Assembly (NCBI GenBank): GCA_949130485.1 | Contig: OX422203.1 | Span: 4,617,178 to 4,681,177 of the forward strand | DNA: 64,000 nucleotides | Origin: Agelas oroides | Taxonomy: Eukaryota > Porifera > Demospongiae > Agelasida > Agelasidae | Direction: 5' to 3' | Shown here: in pieces, positions 48,101 through 57,100 of the stretch | Layout: every line of letters begins with the position of its first letter | How positions within the stretch are numbered: position 1 is the first letter of the stretch | Made by a program: the position numbers and the translations under genes | Notes under the pieces: model-generated | Told to the model about the DNA's origin: nothing | Database searches by the model: none | What the model saw: the letters and a program-made list of their open reading frames with translations, nothing else

Positions 48101-51100
48101 GGGTGGGCACTCATTCGAGTAAACTTTGACCCTGTACAGGATATTGGGCGAAAAGTAGGGGGTGGGCGCTCTTTCGCGAGACTACGGTAATTTCATATCA
48201 ATCCTAGTTTCATCTCCAGACAGCTTTAATCACAAAGCATAATCCCTATTAACTCTTTAACCACCGTAGGCTATTTACTGGAGGTCTTTATTAGACTATG
48301 GATACCTTCCTTGGTCCGTATTTCCACTTCTGCTTGGAGCCAGCACTGGAAATGTGAGTCCAAGCTTTATTGACACATCCCCTGTGAGTTCACGACCTTT
48401 GCAACACCCACTCATTAGCGAGTGTTCAATGGTCAGGGCCCTCCGACTAGAGAAAAAAGCTGCCTAAAATGCCAGAAATGGAGTCCCTACAAGGTGAAAG
48501 GAGCGTTTTCTACGCCCATTTGTACAAGAAAGCAGGCAAATGGCCCTCCCAGCATTGGCCAGGCCTTTTCTACAGCCAGCTGCAACAGCCGCCATGCACT
48601 GTCAGCCTGAGGGGTGCACCCACCCACCTCCCCCTGTCCCACCCTTTCTGCTATTGCAGAACCTATCTTCAAAACGGATTGCGCCAACTGATAACATGCG
48701 GACAAAAACTGACGTGAAAAAGCGTCATCGGTTGTTAAAGGATTAAGTCCAGAATCAGATCCTGAACATAAGTGCACAATCTGTCCTCAAGGGATTGTTG
48801 AAACCCCACTCTTCAATGTGATGTTGGCCGGATGTCTCAGTGACTGTTTAGCTCTTTGATATGTTGTTTTAAAAGCATCATGTTGAACATGTCAACATCT
48901 TCTTCACAGTTACGTGTTTCTTTTCAAAGCTGAATGGTTCGTTGTGTCGCAACTCAATCTTCTCGATTTTCCTTGTCCTAGTGTTCTTCACTTCTACAGA
49001 AAATGATCTGTATCCTTCCTTCTCAAGCCAAAACAGTGAATCTTGGCACTGGTGCAACCAAACATTTTTGAGTCCACATTGGTGAGACTGTGAGTATTCA
49101 TTGCGATGCTTGGTTTTGTTTTCAGTTCAAGTTCCAAACATAGCCTCCTTGCCTACTTCTTGTGACAGAAAGCAGACCTTTATATTCCAACTTTCTATTC
49201 TTACTCTGCGATGAATCAAGCTGCTCAAACAGGCTTGCAGCTTTCTCTGTTGAAGCTCTTAATAACTTGCTGCTGTAGACTGTCAATCTTCTGCTGCATT
49301 GCTGAGACTTGGAGAGTTCCTACGACAGTGTAGTGATCGCGTACTCAATCAGATAGGCAGGATTGCTAAGGATCACGGAATACACTGAGACGACATGAAC
49401 TCGTGTACATCACTGACCAAGTACAACACGCATGCGCACACATAATAATGATGACATAACAATATACATAATTCAACACTACATCTCCCTCCCAGGAGGG
49501 TTTTCAGTTATGTCCAACTTGGATCGAGTCTATCAGGAGGTCTCGCCATGTGACCTGTTTTCGATCGTGTTTCTCGTGAGTTTGCCGGACTTGGGGTTTC
49601 ATTGTGCTCATTCAGTTCAGTTTCTTCCCCATCCGTCTCTTGTACAGGCAGCCTCACGAGGTGCTTCCGATTTCGACGATATGGCCCATCGGAGGTCTCG
49701 ACAACATGTGATCGTGGTGCTGTCTCATCCACAACGATCCCAGAAGTGTCTTGGTCAAGGATCCACACTGCGTCACCTGGCTCTAACAAAGGTAGTTCCT
49801 TAGCTCTGTGGCGCTGGTCGTGATTTCATCTCTGCCTCTCCTTAATGTGGTGATCTTTCTCCAGCTCTGAAAAGTTAACCACTCTTGGAGTTCTCTGTTC
49901 TCGTACCATAGGGAGAGTGGTACGGAGATTTCTGCTCATGAGCAGTTGAGCCAGGCTGAACCCACACTCCAGAGGGGTGCTTTGGTATGCAAGGAGTGCC
50001 AGATAGTGATCTCCTGACTTCTTCAATAAACTTTTTATAGTCTTGACTGCCCTCTCTGCCTCCCCATTGCATTGGGGGTGGTAGGCGCTACTGGTAATGT
50101 GTTCGAACCCACATTGTCGAGCGAACTCTGCGTACAGTTCAGCAGAGAATTGTGGTCCACTGTCACTCACAATGACTTCCGGGATCCCATGACGTGCAAA
50201 CATCGAACGACTCCGAGGTCTGGTTGGACAGTCTTGCAATCTCGATCCACCTTGAGGAATAATCAACGATGAGTAAGTAAGTCGACTTGTTCCACTCAAA
50301 TAAATCAGTCCCAAACTTCTGCCAGGGGAGTTGTGGAAGAATGGAGGGTCAAAGTGGCTCTGATCCCTGTTTTGTGTTTCTGAGGCATTCCTGACAGCTC
50401 TTCATAGTGTCCTCTAACCGTTTGGATAGCCCTGGCCACCACACTGAGTATTTAGCTCGCTCCCGACATTTCGTAATCCCTTGGTGTCCATCATGGAGTT
50501 TGCTGAGTATACTAACATGGAGAGAGGCTGGTATCACAACTCGTGAACCTCTCATTAGAAGGCCTTTTTCAACTGTCAGCTCTGCTGCTACTGCGTAGTA
50601 TGGCTTTACTGACTCTGGCATGTCATGCTGTTCCTTTTACGCAGCTCACAACTCCCATCCTTTCCATGCGTTCCAGCTCGGCCTTAACTTTGGGTAGCAT
50701 TGGAATGGCAACACGCCGTGGGGTAGTGAGTGCATAGGGTTTGGCGTCCTCCTTGAGCTGAATCTTGTACTCTCCTTCAAGTTTCCCAAGTCCATCAAAC
50801 AGTTTTGGGAACTCGTGTAGCAGGTTTTAGTTCGACTGCACTGCGTTCACCCTGCTCACCAGGTCAAGGGACTCAATAGCAGGGCGTCCAAGCAAGGCAC
50901 GACTGAGTCTCCGCACTACAAACACATCCTCTGTCACTTGTTTGTCTCCATACCATAGGGTTGCAACAAACTGTCCTTTCACAGGCAGTATCTTATGGCC
51001 TGGGCCACTAAGGATTTTCTTGGCTGGCTTGAGACGGGCACCTGGTATGCTCTTGAACACCTTATGTGGGATCACACTCACATCTGCCCCGGTATCGATT

Positions 51101-54100
51101 TTGAACTTCAGGGGTTTCCCATTCACTGCCAGAGTAATAACCCAGGGGTTTGCATGCTCGGAGTCCTGCACAACCCCTATGAAAGCATCCTGGTCTGCGG
51201 ATTCAACCACACTGACATTACGACTGACTTTAGAGCGGCACATAATCTGGAAGTGTCCCCTCTTGCCACACTTGTGGCACTGCTCTTCCCTGGCTAGGCA
51301 TTGTTGCCGGCTGTGCTCAGGGGATCTCCCACACCTAGAGCAGGTTCTTGGGAGGTGTATCCTTCTTTGGCTTCCTCTTGAAGTTGCCATAGGACCTGTG
51401 GAATCACTTTTCCAAAGCATCAATGACTTGCTCCTCCTGGAAATCATTCCTCAGGAGGGTTTGCTGCTGTTTGACAGACTCTGACTCCCTTGCTGCTTTG
51501 ACTGCTTTGTCCAGATTCAAGTCAGGGTCTAGTTGCAGCTTTCAGACAGAGCAGCGTTACGAAGTCCAACAATGCGGTCGTGTATCATCTCATTCAGAAG
51601 TGTCCCATAACCACAGTGCTCCGATAGGCGGTACAAGTCCATAATGAAATTGTCGATGGGCTCGCTCTCTTCCTGTTTTCATCTATTGAATCTCGCTCTT
51701 TCTAAGATAACATTCTTCAGTTTCACGAAATAGCCCTCGAATTTGCTGAGTACCGTTTGGTATTTCTTACGGTCAGCGTCCGACAGCCCAAAAGATCTTA
51801 AAATGTCGTCGGCCTCGTCCCCCATACAATAAATCAGCGTATGTACCTGGATGGATTCTTCCTTGTCGCTCAGTCCAGATGCATATCGATAGCATTCGAA
51901 TCGCCGAGCCCACTTGGGCCACTCCTCTGGTCGGCTGAAATTAAAACGCTCTGGTAGAGGTACTTGGAAGGCGGCCATTTTGTTGCCTTGTGGTCTACTC
52001 GTTTAGGCTCTGCAGAGTTTCGCTTCTCTCAAATGACATTCGTTCCATGCTCTGGGATGGGTTGAGGTACCGCTGCCACCGTGTAGTGATGGTGTACTCA
52101 ATCAGATAGGCAGGATTGCTAAGGATCACGGAATACACTGAGACGACATGAACTCTTGTACATCACTGACCAAGTACAACACGCATGCGCACACATAATA
52201 ATGATGACATAACAACATACATAATTCAACACTACAGACAGTAGTTGTAACTTCCAATTCTGCCCTTGCCATGGTGCGTGTCCTCTCGGGCGTTTCTTTC
52301 AGGTGATTAGCCCACCTGACCAGCACTTTATGCAACCTATCAGTGTACTATATCACGATGCCAAGTCGATGCTGTATATTCTCAATTCACAACAGTGGAT
52401 GCCGGATTTGTTCCACCATTTCGTTTGGTACGAAATTACTACTCCACTAACATGCATCTGTAGTTATAATGCAGTTGCATATGGTTTAGCTCACTGTCAG
52501 GGATGTACATGGTCAGAGGGTTTCAGTAACTCTGGAATAGCTAGGTTTACGTAGCTGTGGAGTGTGCTGTTGTACTTCATGGAATTTACTGTGTGATAGT
52601 TAGCTATAGATGTGGATTGGGTCATCCAGTATGCCAGATAGCACTGATCACCCTTATCCATGACTTTCGTCTCAGCTTTTTCCTCCTGGTGCACCAAAAC
52701 AGCATGGAAAACACATTGCAATAGTGAAAGTCATGTACTGTAAGTTTCCGAAAATACGCCCCCTTCGAGCAAACACCCTCCCCCCACTTTAACCCCCAAG
52801 TTATTACATAGGTATTTTTCCCCCGCAAAATACCTATGTAATAACTTGGGGGTTAAAGTGGGGGGAGGGCGTTTGCTCGAAGGGGGCGTATTTTCGGGAA
52901 CTTACAGTACATGACTCTGGGAATGCTTAGTGAGCTTTTGGTTTAGCTCCGGAGTTCGTAAACACGTACGCACAAAATTTCTGTCGCCTCGTTTTCTGGC
53001 CAATGCTAAGGTTTTTGTTGCTCGCACTGGGAACGTGAGCTTACTCGGAGTCGTCCCCCGTTACCACAGACGATGCAAGTTGCTTCGGTGCCTCTTGGCT
53101 TAATATCAACGCAAGCGCCGCTGATTTCCTATAGTACACGTTTAGCGAAGCTGCCGTTCTTTCACAAAGCCGCGGCAGTCGTCGTGATTGTCGAATTTGC
53201 GCGTATTCAAGATACAAAGAATGGAGGGAGGGGGCATATGCACGAGACGAACTGAATATTCGAGCAAACACCCCCTCCCCACTTTTGTCTAAAAGTAGTG
53301 TGCAAAAAGGGGGTGCGTATTTTCGGGGGCTTATGGTAAATGACTGGTTGTAGCTTTTCATGAAAGCACATAGCCAGTAGGTCTAGTACCATGGTAACTT
53401 CAATAAAGATTGGCCGAGAGTGCAAATGGAGCACCTGGCCAAACTATACATCACCTGATTTCTCACACCTTGGGTTACGTTACTCTTGGTTTGAAATTTC
53501 TAAGACTTACATGCAGGTAAAAGTCAAAGTTCATGTACTCGCCATTACTTAACTGGGTGACAGTGATTAGCATAGGTAACTTAACTTACATGGCTTTTGA
53601 TGAGAGGAATCTGGTGGTGATGTGGAAAAACTGACATTTTGTTACTGTACAAAGTTATTTCATAAAACATGTTATAATTTCCTGTACTAACCAGTAGTAA
53701 AAAGGTGCTAAATAGAGTGCTAACCATTTCTGTAAAAGTCGACCAAACTCCAGTCTACCCATCAGTAGTATTTTATTGACCCATAGGATAATAGACCATT
53801 TGATTTGCTTTGATTTGTCAGTAGCCTCGGCCCCCACCCAGTGAAAGTTTCCCGCAATATGGTATATGAATTTTTGCATGTCTTTATCGTTGTACGCAGA
53901 GAATCTACTGAAGTGGAGGTGTGTGGAAGAGAGAAGAAACCAAAATGGAAGAAAAGAAAGTACAAATCTGCAGCTGTTATAGTTGACTCAGACTCCTCTG
54001 GTGAAGATAAAAAACAGAAGCACCCCAAGAAAGAGCGACAAGAAGTTGAGTGTATATATCCTGGTTTTTCTTCAGGCTGGAGCTCTGAAGAAGAAAAAAC

Positions 54101-57100
54101 TCCTGGAGCTAATGCACACACCAGACAAGAATGTCCTGAAACGTTTGACTCTGATGAAGGAAAAACTTCTGGAGGCAATGAATGCAGACTCATCAAAAGG
54201 CAAGAACTTGCTGAAACCTCTAACTTGGACGGGAAAAAAAATTCTGGGGGCAATGAATTCAGAAGCATTAAAAGACAGCAAGTTGCTGAAACTTCTAACT
54301 TGGAAGAAGAAAGGACTTCTGGAGCTAATGAACACAGACTCATTGAAAGGCAAGAAGATCTTAACACTCCTAACTTGGAAGAAGAAAGGACTTCTGGAGC
54401 TAATGAACACAGACTCATTGAAAGGCAAGAAGATCCTGAAACTCCTAACTTGGAAGAAGAAAGGACTTCTGGAGCTAATGAACACAGACTGACTGAAAGG
54501 CAAGAAAGTGTTGAAATATCCAGCTCTGAAGATGAAGGGATTTCTGGAAGTGAGGAATGCATATGCATTGAAAGGCAGGAAGATGCTGAAACCTCAAATT
54601 CTGAAGGAGAAAGAACTTCTGAATCTAAAGTTGTTGAAAGGCAAGAACTTAATGAACAGTCTAGTTCTGAAGAAGAAAGAATATTCACAGATAATGAACA
54701 CAGACTTGTTGAAAGGCAGAAACTTGCTGAAACTTCTAAATCAACAAGCACTGAAGTGAATAGAACTGCTCTGTTAAAAAGAAAAGCGGAAGTGATTAGT
54801 CAGTCACCTTATGGTAAGCTTGTTGTTTGTCCACTTTGGAGATGGGTATAAAGTATAATCACGTTTCCACACCTTCACTAGCTGTCACTTACAGTGGGCG
54901 AAAAAGGAGAGTGAAAGCCTTGGGTGAATCTGTCATGTGGGTGATGCCATTGTCTACCTATATATATATATATATTTTTTTTTTTTTCTGATTTATGCAA
55001 TATATGCAAAGGGCAGAGCAGTTAGCAACCTAATGCTATCAGAAGAGCTAGCCCGAGAATACAAAACAAGACAAGTAAAGAACTAGACAGGACAAAACAA
55101 ATAATTACAGACCAAGTGACCAGCAACAAGGGAGAATTTAAAAAGAAAGTGAGGCTAATTTAAGCTTGCGCTTAAATGAAAAGGTTGTGGGAGCACAGAC
55201 AATACTGTCAGGTAAACAATTCCATAGGTGAGTACAGCTGATAAAAAAAGATGATTGATATAAGGAAGTTCTGGCAAAAGGAGTGACGAGAGGGTAGGAG
55301 TGATGGTGCCTTAGATTAGGATTTGGGTGAGGGGTGAGAAGGGAGTGTGGTAAGATAGAGTGGCCCGAGAGGATGATATATATTGTTAGACAGAAGGGGG
55401 TGAGGTCTGATGGATCCTAAGTAGGGATGAGGCTATTATGCTCAAAAATTCACCCTTTATGCTATGCTAGAATGCTTCAAACTATGTCCGATTATGCTCT
55501 TGGTTTGTCCCTATTATGCTCATGCAGCAAGTTAATCAATTAATAGAATTTAGTTAAAACTGCGCCCCCAAGATGCTCACACCAACAAAATTAGCACTGT
55601 TGATCCACCCTTTAGAGTGTAGTGCTACTTAGCTGCTTTTATCATGATCTTTGTCAAAACAAGCTTCACCACAAAGGAGGAGTCAGACATGAAACATCCC
55701 TTATGAATAGAAAGGCACACCTCAAACAGCTTCATACCCATGCGCGCACAGCGGAAGCACTTTACGCGGTCAATGTTGCCTTCCGATTATTCCCGATTAT
55801 GCTCGCTCTGCAGAGCTACCGATTATTCTGGAAACTATGGCCCGCATATTAGCCGCATCCCTAATCCTAAGACCATTTCTGGTAGTATCCAACAAATGGT
55901 TAGAAGCCAGTGGCCAATGGTTGAAACCCAATGGTTGAAACCCAATGGTTGGAACCCAATGGTTGGAACCCACTGTTGTGCAAAAAGTGTTGCTCGTTTT
56001 TTAGGATGATGAAATGCACTGGCAAAATAGAATCCATCAACCTCTACCTCTCTGTAGGTAGACTTTCACATCATTCTTGAGTTGTACCTGTAAGTGGCCA
56101 AAAAGGAAGGCTAGAGAACAGTAGGAAGTCACTTATCCAAACTTCAGGTATTTGAACATGTCTGTTAACTGAATTCATTTATCCCAAGCCACACCCACTA
56201 TGTTTGGCTACTGTCATCAACCGGAAGTCGGCTTTAGCTGTTCAAATGGCCGATATCGAGTATTGAAGGACTCGCTTCACCTGATGTATAGTAGCATGAG
56301 AGATAGGATACTTCTACAGGCATCACGATGAAGGTAAAACAAAGTGAGCCACTGGGTACTGCATGCACAAGAAACTGAGCGACCGCTTTAATTACAGACT
56401 GTTATGTACATTCTAGTGCTTGCTACGTAGTAGCCAGGGGATGCATTGCAGACCAATGACAGCTTGACACTAGTATGGCATGCAGCTTGCTCATACTCAT
56501 TTACAGTTTGCATCATGTGGGCGGATATATTGGCTGCATACTTCAGTAACTGTTATATCACATCTCAGTCATCTGAGTACCCTCTGGTTAACATGTTCGG
56601 ATAAGTGACTTACTACTGTGTCTGTGGTAAATCCATTGGTAATTCAGAGTTCAAAGAACCTGATTTGTTTGTGTAGACAATGCAGTGTTAATTACCCACA
56701 ACAGCCACAAGACATACCAATTTCACCCAAGCACATAACCCCCATTTTGGCAATTTGACCGTTTCGTGGGGTTCCTTCTTGTCAACTACCTTATCAACTG
56801 CCTCAACCAGATGTCACGTTGAATAGTCATTGCTCTCATGGTAGCAGCTGCATAATTGAAGTGCTGAGCAAAACAGATACCATCCTCCCACTGGTAGTAT
56901 ACTAGACTACAATTTGATACCTGCTATGGAAAGTGACAAATTTGTTTACAAATACCAAATATGTGTACGTGTTTATGATGGAAGATATGTTTTTGTTTTA
57001 CATGACTGTAGATTCTGAGAGTTCCCCAGAAAGCACTGATGAAAGGCCCCATAAGTTCATTAAACTATCTCCACTTTCTGCCCTAGTGGGATCATGTAAG

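Larger units (their letters stand above)
49329..52236 (-). mobile_element. Ty3/gypsy-type LTR element, incomplete
   Basis: Fossil LTR retroelement of 2908 bp oriented on the minus strand. Both 155-bp LTRs (49329-49483, 52082-52236) begin TGTAGTG and end CACTACA, and a 5-bp target duplication GACAG flanks them. Parts seen from its 5' side: a gag region (near 51,680-51,980), zinc knuckles with C-x2-C-x4-H-x4-C spacing, an aspartic protease with DTGADVSVIP, an integrase zinc-binding segment and an integrase core, and a polypurine tract GGGAGGGAGA next to the 3' LTR. It is much shorter than a whole element of this family and has several breaks, so it is not functional. The LTRs differ at about four positions by eye, so it is fairly young. 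It lies inside the older unclassified transposon. Confidence 0.9.
46205..52370 (-). mobile_element. unclassified transposon gene broken by four later insertions or expansions
   Basis: Collinear minus-strand coding pieces are scattered across this interval: KVLVRWANHLKETPERTRTM (52,320), KIDSLQQQVIKSFN and RKLEYKGLLSVTRSRQGGY (49,300-49,170), HQCQDSLFWLEKEGYRSF and ELNSH.DIRPTSH with QQSLEDRL (49,060-48,790), KLSGDETRIDMKLHIVMFT split around 48.2/47.7 kb, GNHIFAVFKEPKKYESV and VNGVNFHIEYHLG (47,640-47,500), and KMLFFSGGDDLSPAVIKNSE (46,300-46,230). Order and spacing match a family I know from cnidarians, sponges and fish (K-L-S-G-D-G-T ... Y-L-G-G-D-W-K-F-L), probably a DNA transposon, though its superfamily is unknown to me. 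It is interrupted by a minisatellite, a TA element, a TTAA MITE and an LTR element. Confidence 0.55.
54955..55990 (-). mobile_element. LINE 3' end fragment
   Basis: The minus strand encodes SSFFISCTHLWNCLPDSIV then CAPTTFSFKRKLKLA, the S-F-F-x-x-x-x-x-L-W-N-x-L-P-x-x-V ... F-K-x-x-L ending of many LINE ORF2 proteins. It is followed by a stop and an A-rich/TA tail (54,955-54,990 read in reverse). A hAT-type MITE splits the fragment at 55,421. The upstream part of the LINE is missing. Confidence 0.65.

Noticed and set aside
53762-54751. 329-codon minus frame rich in S, L and C
   Set aside because: Shadow of the 75-bp coding repeat, which is open on both strands; lacks splice support.
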